Notes: generated by a model not told the origin, from the letters alone. Shown: positions 25,158 to 35,471, numbered from the stretch's first letter. The stretch: DNA of 64,000 bases from an uncultured Cyclobacteriaceae bacterium (GCA_937958005.1 CALGOB010000062.1:147616-211615), one strand, 5' to 3'. A program made the numbers and translations.

Positions 25158-25838
25158 ATGCAACAAGATCCTACCAAACATATTGCAGAGCTATTACTCA
25201 GCAAATCAGGTGTAAAACAAACAACTTATAGGAATGTCAATAAGGCATTTAGAACATTAAAAGAAGAAGCTGTAAAATTAATAGAAACAATTAATGAAAA
25301 AACCAATTCTAAGGACAGCGAAATTTCACTTTTTGTAGAAACGATTAATGATCAAGAGTTTCATGTAAAAATAGCTGGTGACCTTCTAGTATTCTTTTTA
25401 CATACCAATATAATTACCTTAGGTGCCGATTATGCATATAACAAAAGTGATTATGTAACACAAGATCCTAATAGAAAGTATTTGGGTCAGATCAATGTTT
25501 ATAATTTCATGGCTGATTCATTTAAGTATAATCGCTTCAATGATCCTGGTTATTTATTGGCAAGGGTTTTAATTAATCATGAAGATTTTTTTATTGTAGA
25601 GGGGGATAGACAAGTGAATTTCATGTTTGAGAATGTTTCTTCTAAACCAATAGAGCAAACAGATTTAAGTATTTTAATTCAGTTAATCATCACACAAGCA
25701 ATTGAAAACGACCTAGTAGCACCTCCATTTCCTCAAATAAGAGGGATTACGGTTCAACAAAAAATATCAAAAACTGAAGTACTTGGAGCTGGCAATAAAA
25801 TTGGCTTTCAAATGTCTTCCCAACAGGATATAGAGTAG
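25158..25838 (+). CDS. Conserved-looking cytoplasmic protein of unknown function
   Basis: 226 aa, start MQQDPTKHIAELLLSKSGVK. No signal peptide, membrane helix or cofactor motif. Visible pattern: helical N-terminus, then strands (SLFVETINDQEFHVKIAGD, LLVFFLHTNIITLGADYAYN), then GQINVYNFMADSFKYNRFND and INHEDFFIVEGDRQVNFMF. The even composition and length suggest a real gene, of a type that recurs in Bacteroidota as a hypothetical. It is flanked by unrelated repeats and stands alone. Confidence 0.6.
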   Translation: MQQDPTKHIAELLLSKSGVKQTTYRNVNKAFRTLKEEAVKLIETINEKTNSKDSEISLFVETINDQEFHVKIAGDLLVFFLHTNIITLGADYAYNKSDYVTQDPNRKYLGQINVYNFMADSFKYNRFNDPGYLLARVLINHEDFFIVEGDRQVNFMFENVSSKPIEQTDLSILIQLIITQAIENDLVAPPFPQIRGITVQQKISKTEVLGAGNKIGFQMSSQQDIE

Positions 25839-25844
25839 TTTGGA

Positions 25845-26090
25845 TATTAGATAAAAGAACAAAGAGTAAAGACAAAAGGCTTTTTGACAGAATGCATTAA
25901 ATATCTAGACTAGATCTATTTATATGAAATTGAGTTACAGTTTGTGTAATGAGAAAAAACAATTCCTCAGGAATCATTCTCAAACTCTAACTGATGCTTT
26001 TTCATAAAATAGAATCCCTACTGATAAATGTATTTGATCAGCAGATGTAATTGAATAAGAATCAATCTATTTCTGGGATATACAAGCAGG
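25845..26090. repeat. About 200-bp dispersed repeat, copy 1
   Basis: Shares blocks in the same order with 27850-28060 and 28061-28260: ATAAAAGAACAAAGA at the start, GAGTTACAGTTTGTGTAATG, GAGAAAAA, an inverted TCTCAAACTC, then ATTGATCA-type blocks and TTACATAA or TGTAATTG, ending GGGATATACA. The stem GTTTGAG / CTCAAAC is kept in all. Non-coding. Confidence 0.6.
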
Positions 26091-26096
26091 AAATGA

Positions 26097-26142
26097 ATTA
26101 GAAATGCGTAATTAAGTTAACTACTAATTTCGCATTTCTAAT
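26097..26142 (-). terminator. Palindrome of the AT-rich repeat family at the end of the dehydrogenase gene
   Basis: ATTAGAAATGCGTAATTA (26097-26114) pairs with TAATTTCGCATTTCTAAT (26125-26142), one mismatch in 18. It lies 11 bp beyond the stop of the gene at 26153. It has no T-run, so termination is a guess; it is the simplest form of the repeat that has expanded into arrays at 10931 and 16818. Confidence 0.5.
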
Positions 26143-26152
26143 TTAATAATGA

Positions 26153-27310
26153 CTAATAACTCAACTCCACTATCTTCTCTACATCATCAGGGGTAATATC
26201 TTTATGCTCTCCTATTCCTACCCAATTTCTTTTAATAAATCGTTCTTTAATTTCCTGGGCAGTCCCATCAAATGAATCTGTATAAGCTGATAAATTTGTT
26301 TTGACCTCCATGGAGTGAAAGAAATCTACCGTTTTATCAATGGCAGCTTTTGCTTTTTCCTCCAATGTCCCCGTAAGTCCCCATACTCTTTCTCCATACT
26401 GTGCCAATTTCTCTTTTTTCTTCTCAAAGTTATATTGGTAGTGATTTGGTCCTATAATGGCCAAGGTTCTCGCATGATCTATTCCGTACAAAGCAGTCAA
26501 CTCATGCCCCATAGCATGCACCGCCCAGTCTGTAGGGACTCCTTTTTGTATCAAGCCATTTAGTGCCATGGTGCATGACCACATGAAATTAGCCCCGGCT
26601 TCATAGTTAGTCGGGTCTTCATATACTACAGGCCCTACTTCTACCAACGTTTGTAAAATACTTTCAGAGATTCTATCCTGTAGATTGGCATTTACAGGGT
26701 AGGTGATATATTGTTCTAATACATGGTTAAACGCATCCACCACCCCATTGGCAATTTGCCTTTTAGGAATACTTTTAATCACTTCAGGGTCTAAAATTGA
26801 GAATTTGGGAAACAAGCCTGGCCCACCCATTCCAAGTTTTTCTTTTGTTTCAGCCCTTGTAATCACAGATCCTGAATTCATCTCCGAACCAGTAGCAGGC
26901 AAGGTGAGTACAGTCCCAAAAGGCAAGCCCTCAAAAGTTCTGATTTTATTTTTTAAGATATCCCATGGGGTATCTCCGTTATACAATGCGGCAGATGCTA
27001 AAAATTTCACCCCATCTATGACGGATCCACCGCCAACAGCCAGCATATAATCTATCTTTTCGGCTTTAATAACTGCCAGTGCTTTCATTAATACTTCATA
27101 TTCTGGATTTGCTGGAATTCCACCAAATTCAAAATGCGTAAAACCTTTTAATGCTTCTTTTACCTGGTCATAAATGCCATTTTTTTTAATGCTCCCTCCT
27201 CCGTAAAGCATCAAAACTCTACTGTTCGCTGGGATTTCATTAGCAAGTGTACCTATCTGACCTTTGCCAAAAATTAATTTTGTTGGATTCTGAAATTCAA
27301 AATTGTTCAT
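26153..27310 (-). CDS. yqhD: Iron-containing alcohol dehydrogenase, YqhD-like
   Basis: 385 aa. The start NNFEFQNPTKLIFGKGQIGT, the nucleotide-binding VLMLYGGGSIKKNGIYDQV (about 32-50) and AVGGGSVIDGVKF are the YqhD pattern. The metal-binding part includes the region VDAFNHVLEQYIT, VHAMGHELTALYGIDHARTL with the conserved His residues. YqhD enzymes are NADPH-dependent aldehyde reductases that detoxify short-chain and peroxidation-derived aldehydes, cytoplasmic. It is a single gene on the reverse strand between two copies of a dispersed repeat. Length is normal for the family. Confidence 0.88.
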   Translation of the reverse strand: MNNFEFQNPTKLIFGKGQIGTLANEIPANSRVLMLYGGGSIKKNGIYDQVKEALKGFTHFEFGGIPANPEYEVLMKALAVIKAEKIDYMLAVGGGSVIDGVKFLASAALYNGDTPWDILKNKIRTFEGLPFGTVLTLPATGSEMNSGSVITRAETKEKLGMGGPGLFPKFSILDPEVIKSIPKRQIANGVVDAFNHVLEQYITYPVNANLQDRISESILQTLVEVGPVVYEDPTNYEAGANFMWSCTMALNGLIQKGVPTDWAVHAMGHELTALYGIDHARTLAIIGPNHYQYNFEKKKEKLAQYGERVWGLTGTLEEKAKAAIDKTVDFFHSMEVKTNLSAYTDSFDGTAQEIKERFIKRNWVGIGEHKDITPDDVEKIVELSY

Positions 27311-27408
27311 CTATAGCCCTAATTAAAATTGTTTGGTTAGTATAAACTTCATTCTTTAGCAATTAGTTTAATTAACTGTTATTTTTTTACAAAAAAGAAT
27401 AAAACAGC

Positions 27409-27783
27409 ATGGGCATGTTCTTTAGAATTATTTTTATAATATTAATTCTTCTTAGTATCCATTCTATTGGATTGTCACAAACTTTTATTTCTCAAAAACA
27501 ATCTTATTTTGATACTAAATCACATGAAGAGATTTTTGTAGACGGTGAAAGAAAGGTCATTATCAATGGGAATACTTTCACCATGACCTTACCACCTAAT
27601 AATGTTGAATTTAAAGGTAAATTCAAAAAAAAGACCAAGAAAAACCCTGATGGAACTAGCTATGAAATCTACAAGATAAAAGATGGCGGGTTAATAAAAA
27701 TTAATGAAGAGTCCGTTTTTGTTAATCTATTTGAAAGAGATTTCAATACAGCTTATTCGTTCTTTCTAACAGTACAGAAATAG
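27409..27783 (+). CDS. Small secreted protein of unknown function
   Basis: 124 aa. A signal peptide (MGMFFRIIFIILILLSIHSI, cleavage after about LSQ at residue 24) is followed by about 100 residues of mixed beta-rich sequence with a basic patch KFKKKTKKNPDG and the block IYKIKDGGLIKINEE. No Cys, no motif I recognise. Divergent from the YqhD-like gene with a 98-bp gap, which may hold promoters for both. A real but unclassified gene. Confidence 0.6.
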   Translation: MGMFFRIIFIILILLSIHSIGLSQTFISQKQSYFDTKSHEEIFVDGERKVIINGNTFTMTLPPNNVEFKGKFKKKTKKNPDGTSYEIYKIKDGGLIKINEESVFVNLFERDFNTAYSFFLTVQK

Positions 27784-27849
27784 TTTTACCAGTAGTTTTA
27801 TAGGTTATTTGCTTAACATGTCTAATTTAGAATGGGTGGGAACTTGATA

Positions 27850-28260
27850 AAATAGATACTAGACACTGGATTTTAGATTATTGTACATAGAATTGAGTTC
27901 CAGTGTATGTTTGAGTAATGAGAAAAAAATCCTCAAGACTCACTCTCAAGCTCAACCTGTTGTTTTTTTTTTAAAATAAGATCACTAATGATGAACACGA
28001 TTGATCAATAGAATTCAATTACATAACGGCAACTTATTTAAGGGATATACATTGTATTTTAGACAAAAGAACAAAGACAAAAGATACAAGACTTTTAGGT
28101 TTGTGTTCCAGTTTGTGTTTGAGTAGAGAGAAAAATAATTCCCTACTCTATCTCAAACTCTAATTGTTGTTTTGTGAAAAATAATCAAGAATGAATTCTA
28201 TTGATCAAATGAATTCAATTACATAATGGCTACTTATTTCAGGAACATACATTTGCTATT
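27850..28260. repeat. About 200-bp dispersed repeat, copies 2 and 3 in tandem
   Basis: Two direct copies, about 27850-28060 and 28061-28260. Shared blocks: ATTGAGTTCCAGT or GTGTTCCAGTTTGTGTTTGA, GAGTA(A)(T)GAGAGAAAAA, ACTCTATCTCAAACTC, GATCAAATGAATTCAATTAC, ATAATGGCTACTTATTT, GGACATACA-like end. Copy 1 is at 25845. The palindrome GTTTGAGTAGAGAG / ACTCTATCTCAAAC is kept. The remaining gap to 28417 has no gene. Confidence 0.65.
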
Positions 28261-28417
28261 TTCTTAGTTTAATTGCACTCCAGCGATCCTTATCTATAAT
28301 TTTAAGCCTGCAGTTTATCACCCAGACTACTCAGATGTAATAGCAATACCTGTAAAAAACAGATCTAACTATTCCTTTACAGATACATTCGTATGCTATT
28401 GAATCCAAAAAACTAGA

Positions 28418-28606
28418 TTATTTATAACCAACAATTCTAGCTGGCAACATAAATAGGGCTTTTATAAATGAGAAAACACCATCTACTGCAATACCTACAA
28501 GCCTGAACGGAAGAAGTAACAACCAAATAAATGGATAAAGTAAAAGGATTCCTAGAGCTAAAGGCCAACAAAGAACTAATAAGATAAACCAAAGAAGAAT
28601 TTTCAT
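28418..28606 (-). CDS. Small hydrophobic membrane protein
   Basis: 62 aa; almost entirely hydrophobic, with two membrane helices (MKILLWFILLVLCWPLALGI; LLLYPFIWLLLLPFRLVGIA) and an amphipathic tail AVDGVFSFIKALFMLPARIV. No recognised family, but the strong, clean hydrophobic pattern and isolated position argue for a real small membrane protein. Divergent from glyA with a 250-bp gap. Confidence 0.5.
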   Translation of the reverse strand: MKILLWFILLVLCWPLALGILLLYPFIWLLLLPFRLVGIAVDGVFSFIKALFMLPARIVGYK

Positions 28607-28858
28607 GTGAGTATAAGTTTTTGACTTTAATATTTACGTTGAGTAAAGCCTCTTGGTTATTTGTCCGATTTCAGAACAAATGTTAAAGTAGCAATTATAC
28701 CTACTTTACCAAAATTGCTCTATCATTTGATGAATTTCGCAGAAAAAAGAAGAGCTCTAATGCGCCTATCAGTCATTCTGTCAAAATAAGTCTTTTTAGC
28801 ATGCTGCTCGTATTGGTAATATGAAGTGCTTGATCTATTTTTGAAAAAAAAAGAGAAT

Positions 28859-30133
28859 ATGACAAGGGACAATAAAGTATTTGACCTGATCAAAGAAGAA
28901 AATGAGAGACAGGTCAATGGTATTGAGCTAATTGCTTCCGAGAACTTCGTTTCACCACAAGTAATGGAAGCAGCCGGTAGTGTATTGACTAATAAATATG
29001 CTGAAGGCCTCCCTGGTAAAAGGTATTATGGTGGTTGTGAAGTTGTAGATCAGGTTGAGAACATTGCTATAGATAGGATCAAAGAACTGTTTGGTGCTAC
29101 GTGGGCTAATGTACAACCTCACTCAGGCGCTCAAGCAAATGCAGCTGTTATGCTGGCTTTATTAAACCCTGGAGATAAAATCTTAGGTTTTGATTTATCA
29201 CATGGTGGCCATTTAACACACGGTTCCTCTGTTAATTTTTCTGGCAAGTTATATCAACCTTCTTTTTACGGGGTAGAAAAAGAAACTGGCCTCATCAACT
29301 ACGATGTGGTAGAAGAAACTGCCAAAAAAGAAAGACCAAAATTACTGATCTGTGGTGCTTCTGCTTATAGTAGAGACTGGGATTATGAGAGATTAAGAGA
29401 AATTGCGGATGAGGTAGGTGCTTTATTATTGGCTGATGTTTCTCATCCATCTGGTTTAATTGCCAGAGGGTTATTGAATGACCCACTTGAGTATTGTCAT
29501 GTAGTCACTACGACAACCCACAAGACTTTACGAGGTCCAAGGGGTGGTCTGATCATGATGAGAAACGATTTTGAAAACCCAATGGGTATCAAGACCCCAA
29601 AAGGGATCATTAGAAAAGTTTCTTCATTGCTAGATTCTGGTGTATTTCCCGGAACACAGGGTGGTCCTTTGGAACATATCATTGCTGCCAAGGCTATCGC
29701 ATTTGGTGAAGCACTCAGCGATGATTACATGCAATATGTCATGAATGTTAAAAAGAATGCAAGTGTTATGGCTGCAGCTTTTGTTGAAAAAGGATATCAA
29801 GTGATTTCTGGAGGGACTGATAATCACATGATGTTAATTGATTTAAGGTCTAAAGATATCAATGGCAAAGAAGCTGAAAAAGCGCTAGGTCTGGCAGACA
29901 TCACTGTGAATAAAAACATGGTGCCTTTTGATGACAAATCTCCATTTACTACTTCTGGTTTTAGAGTGGGTACATCCGCAGTAACTACAAGAGGTTTGGC
30001 AGTTGATGACATGCAAAGAATTGTTAATTACATTGATGATGCATTGATGAACAAAGACGATGAAGCAAAATTAACTTCAATAAAGCAAGAAATAAATGGC
30101 TGGATGAGTGGTTTTCCACTATTTAAAGCTTAA
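28859..30133 (+). CDS. glyA: Serine hydroxymethyltransferase
   Basis: 424 aa from the ATG at 28859, chosen over the upstream GTG at 28826 because the homologous region starts with [20 protein letters not shown]. The pyridoxal-phosphate lysine lies in [13 protein letters not shown] (about residue 222), and the family blocks [18 protein letters not shown] and [14 protein letters not shown] are present. It interconverts serine and glycine, supplying one-carbon units on tetrahydrofolate, in the cytoplasm. tatC follows 9 bp later and rpiB after that, so the three are likely co-transcribed. Confidence 0.97.
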   Translation: MTRDNKVFDLIKEENERQVNGIELIASENFVSPQVMEAAGSVLTNKYAEGLPGKRYYGGCEVVDQVENIAIDRIKELFGATWANVQPHSGAQANAAVMLALLNPGDKILGFDLSHGGHLTHGSSVNFSGKLYQPSFYGVEKETGLINYDVVEETAKKERPKLLICGASAYSRDWDYERLREIADEVGALLLADVSHPSGLIARGLLNDPLEYCHVVTTTTHKTLRGPRGGLIMMRNDFENPMGIKTPKGIIRKVSSLLDSGVFPGTQGGPLEHIIAAKAIAFGEALSDDYMQYVMNVKKNASVMAAAFVEKGYQVISGGTDNHMMLIDLRSKDINGKEAEKALGLADITVNKNMVPFDDKSPFTTSGFRVGTSAVTTRGLAVDDMQRIVNYIDDALMNKDDEAKLTSIKQEINGWMSGFPLFKA

Positions 30134-30142
30134 TTGAACTAT

Positions 30143-30982
30143 ATGGCAACCCCACTTGATCAAATAGGAGAACCTGAAGAAGAAGAAGAAATGTCCTTTC
30201 TGGACCATCTGGAAGAACTCAGGTGGCATTTAGTAAGGTCTTTGATTGCAATCGGGTTAATCACTATTTGCGCCTTAATCTTTAATGACTTTATTTTTCA
30301 TGAACTCATACTCCCTCCTGGGGAGCCGGGGTTCTGGACATTTGAAGCCTTGTGTAAACTTGGCCAATTGGTTTCTACAGATAGTTTCTGTGTGGAGGAT
30401 TTGGATTTTACCTTACAGAGTAGGAAACCAATGGGTCAATTTACTATTTATTTCACCAGTTCCTTTGTAATTGGTCTAATAGTCGCATTTCCCTATGTAG
30501 CTTGGGAAATATGGCGATTTATAAAGCCTGGTTTACATGCTACAGAAAAAAGGGCTGCTAGAGGGGTTGTTTTCTATACCAGTCTATTATTTGCGCTTGG
30601 CATATTGTTTGGTTACTTCCTTTTGACTCCAATTTCCGTTTTCTTTTTTGCTGGCTTTCAATTAGATGCGTCAATAGAAAATCAATTTGATATATTGAGT
30701 TATGTAGGTATGATATTAACCATTGTATTTGGAAGCGGTCTTCTGTTCCAATTACCAATGGCCGTGCTTTTTCTATCCAATGCAGGAATTGTCACACCTA
30801 CATTATTAAAGAAATATAGAAGGCATGGAATTGTGGTAATTTTGGTATTAGGCGCTATGCTGACACCTCCAGATCCATTTAGTCAAATTCTAGTTGCCAT
30901 TCCACTTGTAACGTTATATGAAATAGGTGTAATGGTTTCAAAAAGAGTAGAAAGAAGGAAATTAAAAAAAATAGAAGCGTAA
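30143..30982 (+). CDS. tatC: Sec-independent protein translocase subunit TatC
   Basis: 279 aa from the ATG at 30143; a TTG at 30134 precedes it but the ATG gives the usual TatC opening. The acidic N-terminus, then MSFLDHLEELRWHLVRSLIA (about 17-36) is the TatC signature for binding twin-arginine signals. About six helices follow, including IVAFPYVAWEIWRFIKPGLH (the conserved F-P-x-x-x-x-x-x-W and P), FYTSLLFALGILFGYFLLTP and GILVVL-type helices near the end with LTPPDPFSQ. Integral membrane core of the Tat pathway exporting folded proteins. tatA is not here. Confidence 0.95.
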   Translation: MATPLDQIGEPEEEEEMSFLDHLEELRWHLVRSLIAIGLITICALIFNDFIFHELILPPGEPGFWTFEALCKLGQLVSTDSFCVEDLDFTLQSRKPMGQFTIYFTSSFVIGLIVAFPYVAWEIWRFIKPGLHATEKRAARGVVFYTSLLFALGILFGYFLLTPISVFFFAGFQLDASIENQFDILSYVGMILTIVFGSGLLFQLPMAVLFLSNAGIVTPTLLKKYRRHGIVVILVLGAMLTPPDPFSQILVAIPLVTLYEIGVMVSKRVERRKLKKIEA

Positions 30983-30986
30983 TATC

Positions 30987-31421
30987 ATGGGAAAAAAAGT
31001 AGCCATAGGAGGCGATCATGCAGGTTTTGAATACAAGACCAAATTAATAAAGCACTTAGAATCTAAAGGTTATGAGGTGACTGATTTTGGCCCATTTTCG
31101 AATGATTCAGTTGACTATCCTGATTTTGTGCACCCTGCAATGAATTCTATTGAGCAAGGGGAAAACGAATTGGGGATATTAATCTGCGGTAGTGGTAATG
31201 GGGTAAATATGACTGCCAATAAACACCAAGATATTAGGTCAGCCCTGTGTTGGAATACAGATTTGGCAGCTTTATCTAGACAGCATAACAATGCAAATGT
31301 AATCTGCTTTGCAGAAAGGTTTATTTCTTATGCCTATGTAGAAAAAATGACTGATGTGTTCTTAACAACAGAGTTTGATGGCGGTAGACACCAAAGGAGA
31401 GTAAACAAAATCAGTTGTTGA
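30987..31421 (+). CDS. rpiB: Ribose-5-phosphate isomerase B
   Basis: 144 aa. Family blocks: MGKKVAIGGDHAGFEYKTKL at the start, FGPFSNDSVDYPDF, GILICGSGNGVNMTANKHQD (catalytic Cys near residue 66), RQHNNANVICFAERF, FDGGRHQRRVNKI at the end. It interconverts ribose-5-phosphate and ribulose-5-phosphate in the pentose phosphate pathway, cytoplasmic. It starts 4 bp after tatC, likely one operon with glyA. Its 3' end overlaps by 11 bp with the convergent membrane protein gene. Confidence 0.96.
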   Translation: MGKKVAIGGDHAGFEYKTKLIKHLESKGYEVTDFGPFSNDSVDYPDFVHPAMNSIEQGENELGILICGSGNGVNMTANKHQDIRSALCWNTDLAALSRQHNNANVICFAERFISYAYVEKMTDVFLTTEFDGGRHQRRVNKISC

Positions 31422-32805
31422 TATTGATGTAAGTATTGGGGTAATTGGGTACTGGGCGAAATTTCTTCTTTAATAAAGGGATTCGTTCCCGGATGTTATG
31501 CATAACCCCTTCCTTATCAATAATCATCTCTGGGGGATCTTTCTGAAAACCTGACCATATATAGATCAAGTTATCATAGTAATCAGTTTCAGTAAACAAA
31601 TTTTTGCTCACTTGCCAATTTGTAAAAGGTGTTGAAGAGGATGCATTTCTATAGTAATGCATCTGGTTACCAAGAACTAGAATTTTTCTTCCTTGTACAA
31701 TTACAGGATCTTCTTCAGACATTAAATGATTTTTATCGGCTTGTTCTGTAAACTGATAAGATGTGAATGCCGTGAAAAAAAAACCTCCTAAAATGAATAG
31801 GTTAATGGCCTCCGCTTGAATCCTAGATTTGAGCAATAGGTAATGGGCAATAAAAAAAGCCATTACAGGCAATATAAACACAAAGGAATAAATAGATATT
31901 TCTGGCCCTACAAATACCAGAATAACCCCACCTAAAAACATCAAAAGCATAGCTTGCTGAAATTTCATTTGAAAATTAGCAAACTTTCCTTTCCAGTAAA
32001 CATTGATTAAAGACCAAAAGGTCAATATGCCCGGAAAAAGCATAAAAGTAATCATAGACCATGATGAGATATAATTTATCTTATCAAATAGCCAAAGAGA
32101 TTTAAGATAAAAAGAAACATAATTAGAAAATCCACCCATCAAAAAGTAGTAACACCCTATTAATGACAAGGGTAAAAAGAAGCCAATTGCCATTAGCAAA
32201 AGCCTTCTAGGCAAGGAGTTTGAATAGATCATTAATATGGCAATGAGTGTTAAAAATAAGATCATTGAAGGGGCAAAAAACAAGGTAGCAATACCCAAGT
32301 ACCCTCCTGTTGTTAAAAACATTTCATCCTTAGTAGCCTTATCTATCCTTCTAAAAATATTGTTGAGTGCTAATAATATAAACGTAAGTGCTAATAAGTG
32401 AGGACTCAGTACCATAAAATCAAAATGAATTGACATAACAATGGCATAGCAATAGGCCGGAACATAAGTTCCTTCATTGTAGGCTTTATTTACTAATAAA
32501 AAATTGTTGAAAATTATGGATTGTAGTAAAACCAATACCATAGCTAACAACTGCGAGACAATTACACTTCTTCCAAAAAAGAAATCAATCACATAATAAA
32601 CAGCTGCAGAAAATGGCCCGATAAACTCATATAAATCTTTATAAAGAGTAGCCCCGTCTGCTAATCTTTCTCCTATAAGCATCCAATGAAAATGAGGAAT
32701 GGTAGGCAATGTTTCTTGTAACAAATAAGGCATCCTAAACCCTAATAGAATCAAAAAAACAAATATTAACCGATAAGGATCATTTATTCTAAAAATTGAA
32801 ATCAA
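31411..32805 (-). CDS. Polytopic membrane protein of unknown function
   Basis: 464 aa, about ten to twelve predicted helices (FVFLILLGFRMPYLL, AVYYVIDFFFGRSVIVSQLL, AYCYAIVMSIHFDFMVLSPH, LLALTFILLALNNIF, MLIYSNSLP, FFLPLSLIGCYYFL). The start MISIFRINDPYRLIFVFLIL is that of a Bacteroidota-specific family (DUF6427-like) often near cell-envelope genes. A soluble C-terminal piece of about 100 residues (GRKILVLGNQMHYYRNASSS, TPFTNWQVSKNLF, IDKEGVMHNIRERIPLLKKK) resembles the tail of glycosyltransferases of the GT39/GT87 type, which is as far as I can go. Confidence 0.6.
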   Translation of the reverse strand: MISIFRINDPYRLIFVFLILLGFRMPYLLQETLPTIPHFHWMLIGERLADGATLYKDLYEFIGPFSAAVYYVIDFFFGRSVIVSQLLAMVLVLLQSIIFNNFLLVNKAYNEGTYVPAYCYAIVMSIHFDFMVLSPHLLALTFILLALNNIFRRIDKATKDEMFLTTGGYLGIATLFFAPSMILFLTLIAILMIYSNSLPRRLLLMAIGFFLPLSLIGCYYFLMGGFSNYVSFYLKSLWLFDKINYISSWSMITFMLFPGILTFWSLINVYWKGKFANFQMKFQQAMLLMFLGGVILVFVGPEISIYSFVFILPVMAFFIAHYLLLKSRIQAEAINLFILGGFFFTAFTSYQFTEQADKNHLMSEEDPVIVQGRKILVLGNQMHYYRNASSSTPFTNWQVSKNLFTETDYYDNLIYIWSGFQKDPPEMIIDKEGVMHNIRERIPLLKKKFRPVPNYPNTYININN

Positions 32806-33331
32806 AATACTAAGCCTATTATTATCTTAAACAATCAAAATCCCGATATCATTGACAATGAACTTATTGCAAAAATCCCAAAAGTTACAGTACACGATGA
32901 CAAGCTACAAACCTATAACAATCAAAGATAATAATTAGGTAATATTCCTACTAATTAAAGAAAACAACTAACTCACTCATGTTTATACAAAAATTATAAC
33001 CATTACATAAATAGTTAGACAATGAACCTACCCTCCCTTAAGCTAAAGCTAAAAAACCTCATCATCAAATGACAAGCCATAGAATTGTTTAAGCCGCATT
33101 ATGCATTAGAAATCATCAGGAGAATATAAAGATCTTAATTACAGGCACTCATGTAAGGGAAGCACAGCCATGGTAATTAAACAAACTTATGTTAACCCGA
33201 ATATCGGATTAGAACAGCTAAATGATTCTGTGGACTAAAAATGGATATTCCTCAAATTTGGTTCTGTCAATTCTTAAGTTTTTCATCATAAAACTAAGTA
33301 GAGCTTGCCTATCATGAATAATTAGGGTCAA
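32806..33331. other. Intergenic region with degenerate repeat
   Basis: About 525 bp, no gene. The part 33090-33215 (GCATTATGCATTAGAAATCA, CAGGCACTCATGTAAGGGAA, CAGCCATGGTAATTAAAC, TTATGTTAA) is an eroded copy of the sequence at 53720-53850. Confidence 0.55.
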
Positions 33332-34855
33332 TCACAATTTAAAGAAATGAAGACTTTTAGAAAGAAATGAAGAGAGCGATCTTAATTCCTCAGCATTTGT
33401 CAATAATTCTTCAGAATTAGATGCTGTTTCTTGAGCTATATGATTAAAAGATTGAATAGACTGATTAATCTGACTAGCACTTGAGCTTTGTTCAATACTG
33501 GATTGAGAAATCCCATCAATAAGGGCAGATGTGTGTTCAATAGCCGGAACCACCGATGCTAATTTCTCAACGGACTTATTTGCTATATTCACACTCCCCT
33601 TTGACACTTCCTCTATCTTAATAGAAGCATTAGCACTCATTTCAGCTAATTTTCTGATCTCACCAGCCACTACAGCAAATCCCTTACCATGTTCACCCGC
33701 TCTGGCAGCTTCTACTGCTGCATTAAGAGCCAATAAATTGGTTTGTCTAGATATATCACTGATCACTGTAGTATTTTGCGTAATTTGTTCCATTTGAGAT
33801 TTAGTTTCTTTCACAAACTCATTACTTTCTGTCACCTCTTTGGTAGCATTTTGCGTAATCTCGCGCGTTTCCATTGAATTCTTTCTATTCATTTCAATAG
33901 CAGAGGTCATTTCTTCCACTGAGGCACTTAATTCCTCAATAGAAGAAGCTAATTGATTCGCCTGACTAGACATAGACTCTGAAGATCGCTGTAAGCCATT
34001 ACTTGCCTTAAAGATACTTTCTGAGCTTTTACTTACACTGGAAAGTACACTGTTTACTTTTGTCTTGAAAAAGTCTAAATCACGAAGAACTAAATAAAAC
34101 TCGTTCTCACCTTCTTCTCTACTGTGCTTGGTGAAATCTCCTTTTGATAGGGAGTCTACATAGCTTTTAATGAGATTCAATCCCTTATTGATATTATTAC
34201 TGGTAACGAATATGAATATACCAATTATCAGTAGACTGATAAAGTTAAAATAGAAAAGCATGTTTTTCATAAGTGAGGTAGCACTTAATACTAAAGGAAT
34301 AAACCTCATATTATGATCTGCAAATTTAGCAAGAGCTTCATCTGTAGCCTGAAACAACTGTTTTTTTGATAAGTTTCCTGCCATGTACTTATTCGTAGCA
34401 TCAACAAGCTTTTTATTTACTACTATATCATCTTCACAAATGGTAAATGCCTCTTTATAGCCTAATACACCGAACATCCACTTCTCAAAACCTGATATTT
34501 TGGTAAGTACTTCTATGGGTTGTTTATTTATTTCATCATATAACTGAATCATTCCCATATCTTCTATATATGTACTTTCTTGAAGAAAATAAGGTCTTAT
34601 AGGTTCCTGATTAATTTCAGCTAATTGAATCTGTAATAGCTTCTTACTTATTAATTGAGTATATTCTGCGTGATCTCTTTCTTTATCTTGCATAAAAGAA
34701 ACTTGCCCCATTTCATAGCTTAAGAAACTTACCAACATGCCCGTAATCAGGAATACTCCTATTAACACATAAAGTTGTTTTTTAATCGAGATGTTATTTT
34801 TTAGATTTCGTAGTAGATTCATTCTGGTATTTTCTAAATTCATATTTAAGATCAT
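33332..34855 (-). CDS. Methyl-accepting chemotaxis protein
   Basis: 507 aa from the first ATG; internal Met at residues 5 or 12 are also possible. Helix 1 at about 30-52 ([20 protein letters not shown]), a four-helix-type periplasmic sensor of about 140 residues (MDNT-type hydrophilic stretch, [20 protein letters not shown] with one Cys), helix 2 at about 200-218 ([19 protein letters not shown]), a HAMP-like linker and a signalling domain. The hairpin tip is [20 protein letters not shown] with [20 protein letters not shown]. It senses a ligand and signals to CheA; no che genes or motility genes are in the window. Possibly linked to gliding or a non-motility two-component output. Confidence 0.92.
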   Translation of the reverse strand: MILNMNLENTRMNLLRNLKNNISIKKQLYVLIGVFLITGMLVSFLSYEMGQVSFMQDKERDHAEYTQLISKKLLQIQLAEINQEPIRPYFLQESTYIEDMGMIQLYDEINKQPIEVLTKISGFEKWMFGVLGYKEAFTICEDDIVVNKKLVDATNKYMAGNLSKKQLFQATDEALAKFADHNMRFIPLVLSATSLMKNMLFYFNFISLLIIGIFIFVTSNNINKGLNLIKSYVDSLSKGDFTKHSREEGENEFYLVLRDLDFFKTKVNSVLSSVSKSSESIFKASNGLQRSSESMSSQANQLASSIEELSASVEEMTSAIEMNRKNSMETREITQNATKEVTESNEFVKETKSQMEQITQNTTVISDISRQTNLLALNAAVEAARAGEHGKGFAVVAGEIRKLAEMSANASIKIEEVSKGSVNIANKSVEKLASVVPAIEHTSALIDGISQSSIEQSSSASQINQSIQSFNHIAQETASNSEELLTNAEELRSLSSFLSKSLHFFKL

Positions 34856-35471
34856 AAATATTCCTAAAACATGAACTTAAGTTTCGACCAGAAGAAGCTT
34901 TTACGGGTTAAAAATCTTCAAACTCCAATTATGCATTCGGTTTTTAAGAGAAAATCATAAATAACTATTAAGTAGTAGAGTTTATCACGGCAGAATGACT
35001 ATGGTTGCTTTGTTATCTTTTTACCCAAGTTTATCAACAAATAAGTACGAATTCATATTTACTTTGACAGACTCAGAAAAGTGAAATTTAAAAGGAGTTT
35101 TATCTATACAAAAACCAACCGTGATAATGTCTAATGCTTAAATTATTATAGTGAATTGGAAATTAGGATTTTACCCGCGTTATGCATTAGAAATTTAAAT
35201 TGGTATAAAAGGAAATTTATCGATCTAGTTATAGCCTATAGCCAAGTATTCATTATTGCTCAAAACAGCAATCACAAGCACACAAAACTCACTGTGGTTG
35301 AAGATAACGGAAAACATCGGTTTCCCATAAATTTTCTAATGAAAGAGTGTTCCATTTAGTAATGATTTCCATACAATATTAATTTCATACAAACTCTTTA
35401 TCATTTATTATCAATATTCAGGTAGCTATAACTCATTATAAAACCGTAATTAGGTGATATATTTGCCCCAT
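34856..35471. other. Intergenic region with MITE-like and other repeat fragments
   Basis: No gene. At 34930-34967 the sequence ATTATGCATTCGG then TTTTTAAGAGAAAATCATAA matches the end of the MITE family (3744, 56254). At 35104-35134 ATACAAAAACCAACCGTGAT matches 7699-7726, and TTATGCATTAGAAATTTAAA is at 35180. A 67-residue frame at 35156-35359 lies on top of these fragments and has no protein features, so it is not called. Confidence 0.5.

Noticed and set aside
35156..35359. 67-residue open frame
   Set aside because: It lies on eroded repeat fragments (CGCGTTATGCATTAGAAATT), has no start context, and no protein-like features.
35454..35471. TATATTTG just before rbfA as a promoter -7 element
   Set aside because: It ends six or seven bases before the start codon, leaving no room for a leader, so it is probably chance.
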